In this document: piece after piece, positions 1-10,338 of the stretch
Layout: each line of letters opens with the position of its first letter
Numbering within the stretch: the stretch's first letter is position 1
Assembly: GCA_963666865.1 (NCBI GenBank)
Contig: OY763072.1
Span: 3,968,001 to 4,032,000, forward strand
Reading direction: 5' to 3'
DNA: 64,000 nucleotides
Origin: Bin87 sp963666865
GTDB lineage: Bacteria > Chloroflexota > Dehalococcoidia > Lucifugimonadales > UBA3495
The notes under the pieces: model-generated
Seen by the model: the letters and a program-made list of their open reading frames with translations, nothing else
What the model was told of the DNA's origin: nothing
Database searches by the model: none
Made by a program: the position numbers and the translations under genes

Positions 1-147
1 GGCCGTGAAGCAGAGCGCCAGCGTATCATCGCGGCTTTTATAGCGCAGGGCGAAAGGGATGCTGACGGCGCGCTGCGGGTTACACTGCCCCCCGAAGTGG
101 TCAAAATCCTGTTCGACGAATCAGATCAGCATACCGAAATGGCGTAA
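1..147 (+). CDS. C-terminal fragment of an unrecognised protein (cut by window start)
   Basis: Frame 1 is open from the first base to a TAA at 145-147 and gives 48 residues, mostly charged, ending in HTEMA. No family is recognisable from this tail. It lies 19 bp before the ychF start on the same strand, so it could be the last part of an upstream gene in the same transcript. The frame is supported only by being open and by its position directly before a good start. Confidence 0.5.
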   Translation, partial: GREAERQRIIAAFIAQGERDADGALRVTLPPEVVKILFDESDQHTEMA

Positions 148-166
148 TGCCCAATTTAGCCCGCGC

Positions 167-1261
167 ATGGACATCGTAATCATCGGCCTGCCCCAATCCG
201 GCAAAACCACCCTTTTCAACGCCCTCACCCTGGGCAAATCCGACACCAGCGGCGCGTCCGGCAGTCCCACCGAAATGCACCTCGGCGTGGTCAAAGTACC
301 CGACCCGCGGCTGGAGCACCTGGGCGTCATCTACCACCCACGCAAGGTCGTGCCGGCAGAAATCCGCTACACCGACCTGCCCGGCCCGGAGGGGATGGCC
401 CGTTCCCAGGGCATCAGCGGCCGCTACCGCAACGTCCTCCAGTCCGCCACCGCTTTCCTGGTTGTGGTCCGCGCCTTCCACAACGACACGGCGCCCCACC
501 CGTCCGGGGAAGTTGATCCGGCCCGCGACCTGGAAGCCATGCTGGGCGAATTGTCCTTCGCCGACCTTGAGGTGCTGGAACGGGCGTCCACTCGTCTGGC
601 GGACCAGTTCAACAAGACCAAACCCGCCGAGCGTCCCGCCATGACCCGCCAAAAGGAAACGGTGGACAAAGCCCGCGCCGGTCTGGAGAACGGCATCCCC
701 GTCCGCCGTCAGACCTTCACCGACTCGGAGCGGGCGATCCTGGGCAACTATCAACTGCTGACCGACAAAAACGTCATCGCCGTGTTCAACACCGATGAAG
801 GAGCGGACGACATCTGCACCGCCGACCTGGACCTGGACGCCGACCTGACCGCCGGCGTGGGCGAGGTCAGCATCAGCGCGCGCATCGAGGCGGAGTTGGC
901 CATGATGGACGCTGCGGAAGCCGACGAGTTTCGCGCCGACTTCGGGCTGGGCGAGCCGGCCACGTCGCAGGTCATCCGCGCCAGCTACGATACCCTGGGC
1001 CTGGTGTCCTTCCTCACCGTCGGCGACGACGAGGTGCGGGCGTGGAGCGTACCCGGCGGTATGCCCGCCGTCAACGCCGCCGGCGTCATCCATACCGACT
1101 TCACCCGGGGCTTCATCCGCGCCGAGGTCATCGCCTACGACGACTTCCGCGCCTGCGGCAACAGCATCCCCCAGGGCCGCAAGGATGGCCTGCTGCGCTC
1201 CGAGGGAAAAACCTACCCGGTGCAGGACGGCGACATCATCCATTTCCTGGTTAACACCTGA
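167..1261 (+). CDS. ychF: YchF/OLA1-type GTP-binding protein
   Basis: A 364-residue translation-associated P-loop GTPase/ATPase of the Obg superfamily, the usual YchF length. The P-loop (GLPQSGKTT) starts at residue 7. A switch II-like DLPGPEG segment follows, and an NTDE-type motif replaces the NKxD specificity loop. The last 80 residues are the TGS-containing YchF tail, with AAGVIHTDFTRGFIRAEV and EGKTYPVQDGDIIHF matching the family closely. The ATG at 167 puts the P-loop at the normal N-terminal position; the longer open frame upstream has no matching residues. G1 and G3 are more divergent than in classical YchF. A GNAT gene follows 13 bp downstream. Confidence 0.88.
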   Translation: MDIVIIGLPQSGKTTLFNALTLGKSDTSGASGSPTEMHLGVVKVPDPRLEHLGVIYHPRKVVPAEIRYTDLPGPEGMARSQGISGRYRNVLQSATAFLVVVRAFHNDTAPHPSGEVDPARDLEAMLGELSFADLEVLERASTRLADQFNKTKPAERPAMTRQKETVDKARAGLENGIPVRRQTFTDSERAILGNYQLLTDKNVIAVFNTDEGADDICTADLDLDADLTAGVGEVSISARIEAELAMMDAAEADEFRADFGLGEPATSQVIRASYDTLGLVSFLTVGDDEVRAWSVPGGMPAVNAAGVIHTDFTRGFIRAEVIAYDDFRACGNSIPQGRKDGLLRSEGKTYPVQDGDIIHFLVNT

Positions 1262-1274
1262 TGGAGTTATCTTC

Positions 1275-1781
1275 GTGGTCACCATCCGCCAGTTCCGCCC
1301 CGACGATACCGATGCGGTACACCGGCTATTCCGGGAGGGGCAGCGGGACTTTATGGCCGACCACTTCCCCACCGAAGCCTCGCGCCAAGCCTTGGAAGGC
1401 TATATCCAAGGGGCCCTTTCAAGTGACCTGGCCGACATCGCATCCACTTACCTGGAACGCCCCAACAGCAATTTCTGGATAGCCGAGGAGGGTGACAAAC
1501 CCATTGGTTGCCTGGGCATTTATCGTCACAGCGACGCCGAAGCGGAGGTCTGCCGCGTTGCCGTTGACCGCGACTCCCGTCGCCTGGGCGTAGCGTCCCA
1601 CCTGATGGACCACGCCGAATCTTTCTGCCGAGATGCTGGCTATTCCCGCATCATCCTAAGGACGGCCAGCTTTCTCACCGCCGCCATCAGTATGTACCAA
1701 CGACGGGGCTACCGGCTGGTTTCCGAAGAAGGTTTTGCCAACACCACGATCATCATTTCCTGGTACGCCCTGGATCTCTAG
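1275..1781 (+). CDS. GNAT-family N-acetyltransferase, copy 1
   Basis: A 168-residue GNAT protein, probably transferring an acetyl group from acetyl-CoA to an unknown amine. It begins with the typical strand VTIRQFRPDD. The acetyl-CoA loop is RDSRRLGVASHLMDHAE (about residues 97-113), and the C-terminal half has the usual TA...A...Y.R.GY signature. GTG at 1275 is chosen because GGAG lies at 1263-1266 and because it matches the start of the next gene. The next gene is a paralogue of equal length; both proteins end in YALDL. The substrate cannot be inferred. Confidence 0.82.
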   Translation: MVTIRQFRPDDTDAVHRLFREGQRDFMADHFPTEASRQALEGYIQGALSSDLADIASTYLERPNSNFWIAEEGDKPIGCLGIYRHSDAEAEVCRVAVDRDSRRLGVASHLMDHAESFCRDAGYSRIILRTASFLTAAISMYQRRGYRLVSEEGFANTTIIISWYALDL

Positions 1782-1791
1782 CCGCGTTGTT

Positions 1792-2298
1792 ATGCTTAGC
1801 ATCCGCCAGTTTCGACCCGACGACGCCGAGGCCGTCCGCGACCTGTTCTCCCACGCCCAAGACGACTTCGCGGAGAGCTATCTGGACAACGAAGCCGACC
1901 GGGAGGGGTTCCACGAATACATCGACGGCGCCCTCAACCACGACTTGGCCCATGTGGAGCAGAGCTACCTGCAACGTCCCAGCAGCAACTTCTGGGTTGC
2001 CGAGCTGGACGGGCAGTTGGTCGGTTCCATCGGAGCGTACCGCCGCGACGATGCCGAGGCGGAAATCCGCCGCCTGGCCGTGGACCGCACCGCTCGCCGC
2101 CAGGGGGTCGCCTCCCTACTGCTGGACCAGGCCGAAGACTTCTGCCGGGACGCCGGCTACGCCCGCGCCATCGTCTGGACCGCCAACCACATGACCGCCG
2201 CCATCGCCTTCCTCAAGCACCGCGGCTACCACGAACTTGAGGATCATGCCTTCCCGCATACGAGTTTGACGCTGTATTTGTACGCGCTGGACTTGTAA
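1792..2298 (+). CDS. GNAT-family N-acetyltransferase, copy 2
   Basis: A 168-residue GNAT acetyltransferase, co-linear without gaps with the preceding gene. Shared segments include IRQFRPDD near the start, RDAGY after the acetyl-CoA loop, and the C-terminal YALDL. The acetyl-CoA loop here is TARRQGVASLLLDQAE. Only 10 bp separate the two genes, so a tandem duplication within one operon is the simplest reading. Many positions differ, so the duplication is old or the copies have diverged in substrate. ATG at 1792 follows the copy 1 stop. Confidence 0.82.
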   Translation: MLSIRQFRPDDAEAVRDLFSHAQDDFAESYLDNEADREGFHEYIDGALNHDLAHVEQSYLQRPSSNFWVAELDGQLVGSIGAYRRDDAEAEIRRLAVDRTARRQGVASLLLDQAEDFCRDAGYARAIVWTANHMTAAIAFLKHRGYHELEDHAFPHTSLTLYLYALDL

Positions 2299-2361
2299 GC
2301 GGTGCTGTTTGCGCTCGCCGGCAGCGGTTTTGGTATAGTGGACGGTAAGGAGGTGGTTACG

Positions 2362-3750
2362 ATGCATATTACCGGGATGACGGTGGGGCCTGGTTCGCAT
2401 CCGGCCTTTGGGGAGGATTTTGATCTTCATTTCGATGAGCATGTGAACCTGTTCATCGGGTCAAACGCGTGTGGCAAGACCAGCCTCTTGCGCGTGATCG
2501 CATCTGAATTTGGGGGGGACCAAACGGCGAGATACCAATTTACTCCCGACAATCTGATGGTGAGTGATGACTGGCTATTTAATCCCGACAATCCAACCCA
2601 CGCTGCGCTGAAAGATAGGTTATTGGATGCTGGCAGCGACCCGTCTCTATTTCAAAGAAAGTGGTACTGGACAGTCCCATGCATCCATATTCCAGCAACT
2701 CGGATTGTTTTACCTAGCGATCTGGATACAGAAGATATCCAGTTGTCAGATGACGAAAGGACCTCTTTGGAATCCGAAATCAACTGGCGCGAGCACACCT
2801 ATATTTTGGACAGCAGGTGGATAGCGAAAATCTATAAATATTTGTATGAGGATCATAGAAATAAGGGCAACACCGCACTCAGCACTATCGCTCATGCCGG
2901 CAAGATCGCACACGAATGTGCTGCTTATATTGCCGATGAGATTCTAACTGGCAATCCTAGCAACTATGTGCCAGATAAAGATAGCTTGCTAGAATCTGAT
3001 TTCGATAGGTTTTATCCCTTAATGGATGACCCATATGTCCACCCTGCCATGGGTACTCGAATTAAGACGAATGAATACGGTGACACAGTCGAAGAGTATG
3101 TTGGCAATCTGAGTGCTGGCACACAAAGTGCTCTGATGTGGATATTCTATCTTAGTTTGAGGATAATGTGCCACTACCAAGGTATTGAAACGAATGCGGT
3201 TGCCTTCCCGTGGCGACTGTACAAGGGAGATTGGCACGAACAGCCTGCTATCCTGCTCATTGACGAGATTGAGAATCATCTGCACCCTACTTGGCAGCGA
3301 AGGGTCATCCCGGCGATTCGAAAACATTTCCCAAATGTGCAGATTTTCGCCACCACTCACTCGCCCTTTGTAGTGGCCGGGCTGAAAGCGGGGCAGGTGC
3401 ATCTGCTCAGCCGGGAGAACGGCGTCGTCACCGATACCACCAACACAGAGAATATCGAGGGCTGGACGGCGGATGAAATTCTGCGGGTGTTCATGGGGGT
3501 TGACGAACCCACCGATGAGCCGACCGCCCAGGCCGCGCAACAGCTGAGGCGGTTGCGGGATGAAGGGGCGCGGGCGGACGAGCAAGAGGAAAACGAGCGG
3601 CAGTCCGAGATAACCAGGCTGCGCCAGATTGTTGATCGGGCTACGCTTTCCGGCCCGCGCGCGGCGGAGGACGCGCGTTTTCTGGCAAATCTTGAGGCCA
3701 TTTTGGAACGTTATCAGCAGACTCAGGACCTGAACCAAGAGAACGGATGA
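2362..3750 (+). CDS. Septu PtuA-like AAA/SMC-type ATPase (module 1)
   Basis: A 462-residue ABC/OLD-like ATPase. Walker A (GSNACGKTS) is at residues 33-41. Walker B (AILLIDEIENHLHPTWQ, D301-E302) is followed by an ATTHSPF switch-type motif. The C-terminal 110 residues are charged and helical. AAGGAGG at 2347-2352 sets the ATG at 2362, and TATAGT at 2334-2339 could be a -10. An HNH nuclease gene starts one base after the stop, the arrangement of Septu (PtuA-PtuB) anti-phage modules. From Walker B on it is nearly identical to a second ATPase at 16323, whereas the middle of the protein is unlike it. No reverse transcriptase is near, so it is not a retron. Defence is inferred from family and pairing. 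Confidence 0.78.
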   Translation: MHITGMTVGPGSHPAFGEDFDLHFDEHVNLFIGSNACGKTSLLRVIASEFGGDQTARYQFTPDNLMVSDDWLFNPDNPTHAALKDRLLDAGSDPSLFQRKWYWTVPCIHIPATRIVLPSDLDTEDIQLSDDERTSLESEINWREHTYILDSRWIAKIYKYLYEDHRNKGNTALSTIAHAGKIAHECAAYIADEILTGNPSNYVPDKDSLLESDFDRFYPLMDDPYVHPAMGTRIKTNEYGDTVEEYVGNLSAGTQSALMWIFYLSLRIMCHYQGIETNAVAFPWRLYKGDWHEQPAILLIDEIENHLHPTWQRRVIPAIRKHFPNVQIFATTHSPFVVAGLKAGQVHLLSRENGVVTDTTNTENIEGWTADEILRVFMGVDEPTDEPTAQAAQQLRRLRDEGARADEQEENERQSEITRLRQIVDRATLSGPRAAEDARFLANLEAILERYQQTQDLNQENG

Positions 3751-3751
3751 A

Positions 3752-4510
3752 ATGCGCACCGTCGAGAGACCTACTATCGAACCGGCCGAGCTCGGGGAAC
3801 TTAAGCAAGGCGGCGGTGAAGATTTCGGGCCGTTAGCCCATTCGCTGGACGTAGTCTTTGCCGGCGTCTGCGCATACTGTGAGCGGACAACTGGTGATGA
3901 CGACTCCGACCTTACTACCAGGCTTTTCTTCTGCGACCATTTCCGGCCACGCCATTTGCTTTGTCATCAGAACCCATCAGTAGGACAGTGCACTGACCGA
4001 CCGCCACCCCATTCCGCTGATTGTCCGATATACGATTGGGCCAACTTGGTGTACACCTGCGGGTCCTGCGCCGACGCCAAGGGCGGCCAGTGGCCCCGGC
4101 CCGGTGATAGCGCCGATGGCTACATCAATCCGGCCGGCGCCCGCGATGCCGCCGACGCGCCTGAGGAAGTTTTCGCTTACGATGTTAGCAGTGGCAGAAT
4201 CCTGGCGCGTGACAACATAAACGGGGTTGTACGCAACAATGCCCAGCGTACCATAGGCGATTTAGCCCTCAACGAGCCACGCGGCCCCCGACATCAAGGT
4301 ACGGCCTATGCCGCCAAAGACCGCCGGATTAACTTGGCTGAATTGCGTGGTCAGTGGGTGAAAAGGCTACAGGAAACTCTGGACAGGATTGGTTCCGCTG
4401 GACCGGACGTATTGCGCTATGTGATTGACGAACATGTCCATCCGAGTTGCAGATTTTCCTCAATCTGCCTTCAGTTCGTGCGGGAGTCAAAGTACAGTAT
4501 CTACGTCTGA
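3752..4510 (+). CDS. Septu PtuB-like HNH nuclease (module 1)
   Basis: A 252-residue HNH endonuclease of the PtuB/retron-HNH type. The first zinc knuckle is CAYC at residues 40-43, the ...CDHFRPR motif puts Asp62-His63 at the catalytic position, and WANLVYTCGSC supplies the second Cys pair (C103, C106). YINPAGA follows, as in the family. The start is one base after the ATPase stop, so the two are almost certainly co-translated. A loop of about 30 residues between DHF and WANL (with extra Cys and His) is longer than in the second copy at 17623. It converges on the VOC gene with a 6-bp gap. Confidence 0.78.
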   Translation: MRTVERPTIEPAELGELKQGGGEDFGPLAHSLDVVFAGVCAYCERTTGDDDSDLTTRLFFCDHFRPRHLLCHQNPSVGQCTDRPPPHSADCPIYDWANLVYTCGSCADAKGGQWPRPGDSADGYINPAGARDAADAPEEVFAYDVSSGRILARDNINGVVRNNAQRTIGDLALNEPRGPRHQGTAYAAKDRRINLAELRGQWVKRLQETLDRIGSAGPDVLRYVIDEHVHPSCRFSSICLQFVRESKYSIYV

Positions 4511-4516
4511 CGTGGG

Positions 4517-4873
4517 CTACCCAATCGGCCGCGCGAAGCTGATTTCGTGCCCATCCGGGTCGGTGATGTGATAGTAGCGTTCGCGCCAGGGCGCGTCGGC
4601 CGGGCGGGCGTCCGGCGAATAGCCGGCCGCGGTCATCCGGCTATGGTGGGCGTCCACGTCGTCCACGTACAGGATGCAGCGCCCCCACCAGCGCACGTCG
4701 GCCTCGCGTTCCAGGATGAGGTTCAGGTAACCATCGCCGACGCTGAGGGATGTGAAGGAGGCATCGGGTCCGCCGTATAGGATTGGGATGCCGGCCCCAT
4801 TGTGGTAGAAAGCCACCGACCTGGCCATATCCTGCACCGCCAGCGTAATGGCGCTGATGCTCTGCACCGTCAT
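4517..4873 (-). CDS. VOC-family (glyoxalase/dioxygenase-fold) protein
   Basis: A 118-residue single-domain VOC protein, whose fold uses two beta-alpha-beta-beta-beta modules to build a metal site. It opens with ISAITLAVQDMARSVAFY and ends with YYHITDPDGHEISFARP, both standard VOC signatures; the final Glu is a usual metal ligand. ATG at 4871-4873 is preceded by GGAG about 8 bases upstream. A much longer frame extends past this start but carries no recognisable domain and overlaps larE. It is divergent from larE with a 69-bp gap. Substrate unknown; glyoxalase I activity is only one possibility. Confidence 0.8.
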   Translation of the reverse strand: MTVQSISAITLAVQDMARSVAFYHNGAGIPILYGGPDASFTSLSVGDGYLNLILEREADVRWWGRCILYVDDVDAHHSRMTAAGYSPDARPADAPWRERYYHITDPDGHEISFARPIG

Positions 4874-4942
4874 TATTGAATCTCCGAATCGGTTTAGGAC
4901 CCCGTTGTAGTAGAATGATGCAACACCATTCCGCAGTTCTTG

Positions 4943-5799
4943 ATGGATATTATGACAGAAGCCCGCACCCTCCGTACCCAAGATCCACCCGATTGCCTGC
5001 CCCGGCTGGAGTCTATCCTCCGCGATATGCGGTCCGTCATCGTCGCCTGCTCCGGAGGCGTGGACAGCACCCTCCTGGCGGTGGCCGCCCAACGCGCGCT
5101 GGGTAGCCGCGCTTTGGCCGTCACCGCCGTCTCTCCCGCCCTGGCCGCCCGCGACCTGGCCGACGCCGAGGCCATCGCCGCCCAATTCAACCTCAACCAC
5201 CGCATCATCCGTACCGAGGAACTGCAGCGAGAGGGTTACGTCGCCAACTCGCCCCAGCGGTGCTACTTCTGCAAAACTGAGCTGTACGACCAACTGGGCG
5301 CCCTGGCCGCATCCGAAGGTTATGCCTGGATCGCCAACGGCGCCAACACCGATGACCTGGGCGATTACCGTCCCGGCATGACCGCGGCCGCCGAGCACAA
5401 CATCCGCAGCCCCATGGTTGAGGCGGAGATGGACAAGGCCCAGGTGCGCGCCGCCGCCCGCTGGCTGGGCGTCCCCCTGTGGGACAAACCGGCCCAACCC
5501 TGCCTCTCCTCCCGCATCCCCTACGGCACGCCGGTGACGGTGGAGTCGCTCAACCGCATCGAAGCCGCCGAGGACATCCTGCGCGACCTGGGCCTCCGGG
5601 AAGTCCGCGCTCGCCACCACGACAAGCTGTGCCGCATCGAGGTGGGCACGGATGAGATGGAGCTGGCCTTCGCCCACCGCGATGAGATAACGCGGCAAAT
5701 GAAAGCGTTGGGCTACCTGTGGGTGTCTCTGGATTTGAGCGGCCTGCGCTCCGGCAGCCTGAACGACGTGCTGCGGACCGACGGCGCAAAGCAGCGGCG

Positions 5800-5803
<4 letters not shown>
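4943..5803 (+). CDS. larE: LarE, sacrificial sulfur transferase for the nickel-pincer cofactor
   Basis: LarE (286 aa) adenylates and thiolates the pyridinium dicarboxylate intermediate of the NPN cofactor used by lactate racemase-type enzymes. The PP-loop SGGVDST is at residues 37-43. RCYFCKTELY (C107, C110) and KPAQPCLSSR with C187 are present; the latter Cys is the likely sulfur donor, by analogy with single-use LarE. ATG at 4943 or 4952 could start it, and TTG at 4940 is also possible. It overlaps larC by ATGA at 5800-5803, so the two are translationally coupled. larA and larB are not visible in this window. Confidence 0.9.
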
Positions 5804-6986
<1,183 letters not shown>

Positions 6987-6990
<4 letters not shown>

Positions 6991-7135
6991 GGCCTGTTGA
7001 CATTTTGGAAACCACCCGTCGTTCCTGCGAAAGCAGGAACCCAGAAAAGCCTCTGCCACAGGGACGTTGGCCTTATTCTGTACTCTCTGGATTCCCGCTT
7101 TCGCGGGAATGACGGGAAATGTCAGCAAGCCCTAG
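6987..7135. repeat. MITE-like element with paired REP hairpins (type 1)
   Basis: A 149-bp element bounded by 19-bp inverted ends: CTAGGGC, variable base, TG, variable base, TGACATTT. Inside are two inverted REP-type hairpins, GTTCCTGCGAAAGCAGGAAC at 7021-7040 and its partner around 7090-7113 (ATTCCCGC/GCGGGAAT with GAC flank), separated by about 43 bp. Both terminal CTAG motifs coincide with stop codons: larC on one side and the dctP remnant on the other. No gene is present in it. Confidence 0.75.
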
Positions 7136-7772
7136 TTAATGTCCTCCGCCAGACCGTCGGCCCCGACGCGGACGCCGATGATAGGCGCGGCTTTCTCGTT
7201 GTAGATTTGTACGGCCTGGCTGTTGGGACCGCCGGTGCGCTCCACCCAGCGGGGCAGCACGTTGTTGCGGCCGGCCTGGAACAGCGCGTCCTGGATTTCC
7301 TGGGAGAACTCGATGTACTCCATGCCGCCCTCGGTGTTTTCGTCGATGCCCTCCTGGGCCCAGACGGTTTCCACCCACTCGCGGGAGGTGCGCTGGTGGC
7401 GCTCTCCCTCCTCCCTGATGATGGCCTGGAGATCGGCGGGGATGGCCTCCCACACTTCCTTGTTCACGGTGATCCAGGTCACGCCGATGGCGACGATGGG
7501 ACCGACCATGTAGTCGGTGACCTCGTACCAGCGCACGCCGGAGCCGCAGGTTCCGCAGGACACGGCGGCGTCCAGCACGCCGCGTTCCAGCGCGGTGTAC
7601 ACGTCGGCGAAGGCCATGAACTGCGGCTCCGCGCCCATGCCGTCCAGCAGGTCGCTGAGTACCGGGCTGTGGCTGCGGGTTTTCAGGCCCTCGAAGTCGC
7701 CTAGCGTCCTCAACTCTTTGGACGAGAAGTAGTAGTTGCTCTCGTAGTAGTTCTCATGGTTGTCTCGCTCAT
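7132..7772 (-). pseudogene. dctP: dctP remnant: start region fused out of frame to the C-terminal half
   Basis: The readable part (about residues from NHENYYESNYYF on) is the C-terminal half of a TRAP solute-binding protein. It carries MGAEPQFMAFADVYTALERG, the SCGTCGSG segment and WVERTGG. Upstream, GGAGGTAAT and an ATG at 7770-7772 followed by AGCGAGACA reproduce the start of the neighbouring gene at 10183 (MSET), but that frame stops after 20 codons. The DctP frame itself has a TAA just before the join and no ATG. A deletion of the signal peptide and the N-terminal half explains this. It resembles the second domain of the 10339-12831 protein. Confidence 0.8.
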
Positions 7773-7871
7773 ATTACCTCCGGTCGGAGCGTGTGCCCCG
7801 CCTCTGGCGTTGCGGCGGGCCGGATTTACAACGGGCGCAAGTTTATTTCAGCGAAATACGGTTGCCAAAAA

Positions 7872-7900
7872 GGCGGGACGGGTTCAGAACCCGCCCCGCC
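7872..7900 (-). terminator. Hairpin after the 7931-10183 gene
   Basis: A 14-bp GC-rich inverted repeat (GGCGGGACGGGTTC against GAACCCGCCCCGCC, one mismatch) lies 31 bp beyond the stop of the tandem DctP gene. In minus-strand sense the stem is followed by CTTTTTGG, so it could terminate. The same hairpin and its downstream sequence recur at 10283-10311. Confidence 0.65.
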
Positions 7901-7930
7901 CCCTTTGGCGTAATGGCCGGACGGCCCGGC

Positions 7931-10183
7931 TTACTCGGTTGCCGACGCCGTGCCGTCCGGGTTGATTTGCACCTTGACGATGGGGCCAACCTTTTCGTTG
8001 AAAATCCGTACCCCTTCCGAACCGGGACCTCCCGCGCGCTGTACCCAGTTGGGGATGATCAAATCCAGCGCGGTTTCCCGCATCTTGGCCTTCACGTCAT
8101 CCGGGAAGTCAGAGTATTCCATACCCTCTTCCACGTTGAGGGTAATGCCGGCCGGGTCCCATTCTTCCTTCAACAGACGCAGGTTTTCGGCTTCGTACTC
8201 CTTGCCTACCTCTTTCAGTATGGCCTGGCTTTCCGGCGTCAACGCAGCCCATTTATTGCTATTCACCGTCACGTAGGTCACGCCAACGGAACCCACGATT
8301 GGCCCGTAGAGGTAATCCGTGACCTCGTACCAGCGCTGCCCATAGCCGGGTGTGCCGCCGGTAACGCCGCCGTCCAGCACCCCGCGCTCCAGGGCCGTGT
8401 ACACGTCGGCGAAGGCCACGAACTGACCCTCGGCGCCCAGGCCGGCCAGCAGATCCCCCAGAATGGTGCTGTGCTGGCGGATCTTCTTGCCTTCATAAGA
8501 CGCCAGGTCGGGCAGCGGCTCGCGGCTGAAGATGTACTGGTTGGGGTAGTAGTTGCGGAAGACGGGTTCGCCGCCCGTGGCGTCCCGCAGGATGCGAACC
8601 ATGTCCTCCTCAATGGCATCGGTCAGCGCCAGGTGGGCGTCGTTGCTGGGTGAGAGGCCCCAGAGATTGCCCACGTCAATCACCGGCAGGTCCCCACCCA
8701 CGTAGCCGGAGTAGATTTCGGCGAATTCCAGCGTATGGTCGTTCACCAGTCGGATGGTGTCGGGGCCTCCCAATCCCAGCTCCGGATACGAGGAGATTTC
8801 GATGGTAACGGCGCCGCCCGTCCGTTCCGCAACCTTCAGCGCGTAGAAGTCGCGGATCAACTCGCAGGGACGAAGGGAGCGGTTGATGCACACCACTTGG
8901 AGCGTCATGGCTTCCTGAACCATAGCAGCCGGCGGCTTTTCCGTCATGGCCGTGGTTTCGCGGGCGCTGCCGTCGGGGTTGATGGCAACGCCGATGATGG
9001 GAGCGACTTTCTCGTTATAGAGCTGGGCCGCCGCGCTGTCGGGGCCGCCGGTGCGCTGCACCCAGTTGGGCAGGATGACCTCCAGGGCTACCTCGCGCAT
9101 CTTGGTCTGCACTTCATCGCTGAAGGGCCGGTGGATCATGCCCGATTCCACGTTGGCCGACACGCTGAACGGGTTCCATTCTTCAATGAGCGTCTTGCGG
9201 GCCAGTTCCTCGTACTCGCGGCCCACTTCCAGCGTAATCTGCTGGATGTCCGGGGGCAACTTGTCCCAGGAAGCTCCGCCCATGGTGTAGTAGGCTACCG
9301 CCACGGAGCCGACAATGGGGCCGTAGAGGTAGTCGGTTACTTCATACCAGCGCTGGCTGTGGCCGGGTTCGCCGCCGGTTACGCCGCCGTCCAGCACGCC
9401 GCGCTCCAGAGCCGTGTACACGTCGGCAAAGGCAACGAACTGGCCTTCTGCGCCCAGCCCGGCCAGCAAGTCGCCCAGGATGGTGCTGTGCTGGCGGATA
9501 TTTTTGTTTTCAAACTGATCCAGGGTTTCCAGCTCTTCCCGGCTGAAGATGAACTGGTTGGGGTAATACTGGCGCATGATGGGCTGGCCGCCGGTGGTTT
9601 CCTTGAGCACCGCCACCAGGTCATCGTGGATGGCGTCGGTCAACTCCAAGTGGGCCTCCTCGCTGGGCGACAGGCCCCACAGGTTGCCGATGTCCAACAA
9701 CGGGAGATCGCCGCCGACGTACCCGCTATAGACTTCGCCGACTTCCAGGGTATTGTCCTCAATAAGGCGCAGGGTGTCGGGGCCGGCGATGCCGAGTTCG
9801 GGGAATGACGACAGGGTGAACGTCAGCTGGCCGTCGGTGCGCTTGGCTATTTCCGGGATGAAGAAGCTGTTGACCAGCTCACAGCCGGCCACGTTGCGGT
9901 TGATGCAAACCAGCTGGAACTCGAAACTTTCGCCCTGGGTTTCCAACTGGGTTTCCTGGGCTGTCGCGCCCGCGGTGGGCTGGGCCGGCGCTGGAGCCGG
10001 CTGGCCCGCTGCGGCCGGCTGAGCGGCCGCTGGGGCAGCGGGAGCCGCGGCGCCGGAGTTCGCCGCCGGAGTCGTTTCCGCGCCGCCGCACGCCAGCAGC
10101 CCGACAACAATGGCGGCCAGTACGGCCGGCAGTAGGAACCTCAATCCAGTTTTACGGAATCGATCGATGTTAGTTTCGCTCAT
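7931..10183 (-). CDS. dctP: TRAP solute-binding lipoprotein with two fused DctP domains (B)
   Basis: A 750-residue protein. The lipoprotein signal ends at LLAC (Cys32), followed by an Ala/Pro-rich linker of about 45 residues. Two complete DctP domains follow, each with ELG..GPD..RL, SGYVGGDLP, LWGLSPS, RQHSTILGDLLAGLG, AFADVYTALERGVLDGG and WVQR.GGP. Normal DctP proteins are about 330 residues with one domain, so this is a tandem fusion. Both domains are of the VTGG type (called alpha here); the second is nearly identical to domain 1 of the next protein. ATG at 10181-10183 has GGAGGG just upstream. It probably captures an organic anion at the outer membrane face and passes it to DctQM (18692-21152). 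Confidence 0.88.
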   Translation of the reverse strand: MSETNIDRFRKTGLRFLLPAVLAAIVVGLLACGGAETTPAANSGAAAPAAPAAAQPAAAGQPAPAPAQPTAGATAQETQLETQGESFEFQLVCINRNVAGCELVNSFFIPEIAKRTDGQLTFTLSSFPELGIAGPDTLRLIEDNTLEVGEVYSGYVGGDLPLLDIGNLWGLSPSEEAHLELTDAIHDDLVAVLKETTGGQPIMRQYYPNQFIFSREELETLDQFENKNIRQHSTILGDLLAGLGAEGQFVAFADVYTALERGVLDGGVTGGEPGHSQRWYEVTDYLYGPIVGSVAVAYYTMGGASWDKLPPDIQQITLEVGREYEELARKTLIEEWNPFSVSANVESGMIHRPFSDEVQTKMREVALEVILPNWVQRTGGPDSAAAQLYNEKVAPIIGVAINPDGSARETTAMTEKPPAAMVQEAMTLQVVCINRSLRPCELIRDFYALKVAERTGGAVTIEISSYPELGLGGPDTIRLVNDHTLEFAEIYSGYVGGDLPVIDVGNLWGLSPSNDAHLALTDAIEEDMVRILRDATGGEPVFRNYYPNQYIFSREPLPDLASYEGKKIRQHSTILGDLLAGLGAEGQFVAFADVYTALERGVLDGGVTGGTPGYGQRWYEVTDYLYGPIVGSVGVTYVTVNSNKWAALTPESQAILKEVGKEYEAENLRLLKEEWDPAGITLNVEEGMEYSDFPDDVKAKMRETALDLIIPNWVQRAGGPGSEGVRIFNEKVGPIVKVQINPDGTASATE

Positions 10184-10282
10184 ATTCCCTCCGGTCAATA
10201 CGTGTTTTCGCGCGTTCGGTGCTCCGGCAGGACGGATTTGCACCGGGCGCAAGTTTATTTGAGCGAAATACAGTTGTCAAAA

Positions 10283-10311
10283 GGCGGGGCGGGTTCAGAA
10301 CCCGCCCCGCC
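10283..10311 (-). terminator. Hairpin after the 10339-12831 gene
   Basis: A perfect GGCGGGGCGGGTTC / GAACCCGCCCCGCC stem lies about 28 bp past the stop of the upstream tandem DctP gene and is followed in minus-strand sense by TTTTGAC. The surrounding 80 bp, with CGGGCGCAAGTTTATTT, is repeated almost unchanged before the dctP remnant, showing that gene plus spacer was duplicated as a unit. Confidence 0.7.
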
Positions 10312-10338
10312 GCACGACGCAAGCTGTTGACCGGCCGG

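Noticed and set aside
2362..4510. Retron of the Ec78 type, since the same ATPase-HNH pair accompanies some retrons
   Set aside because: No reverse transcriptase frame or msr/msd-like structure is seen near either pair.
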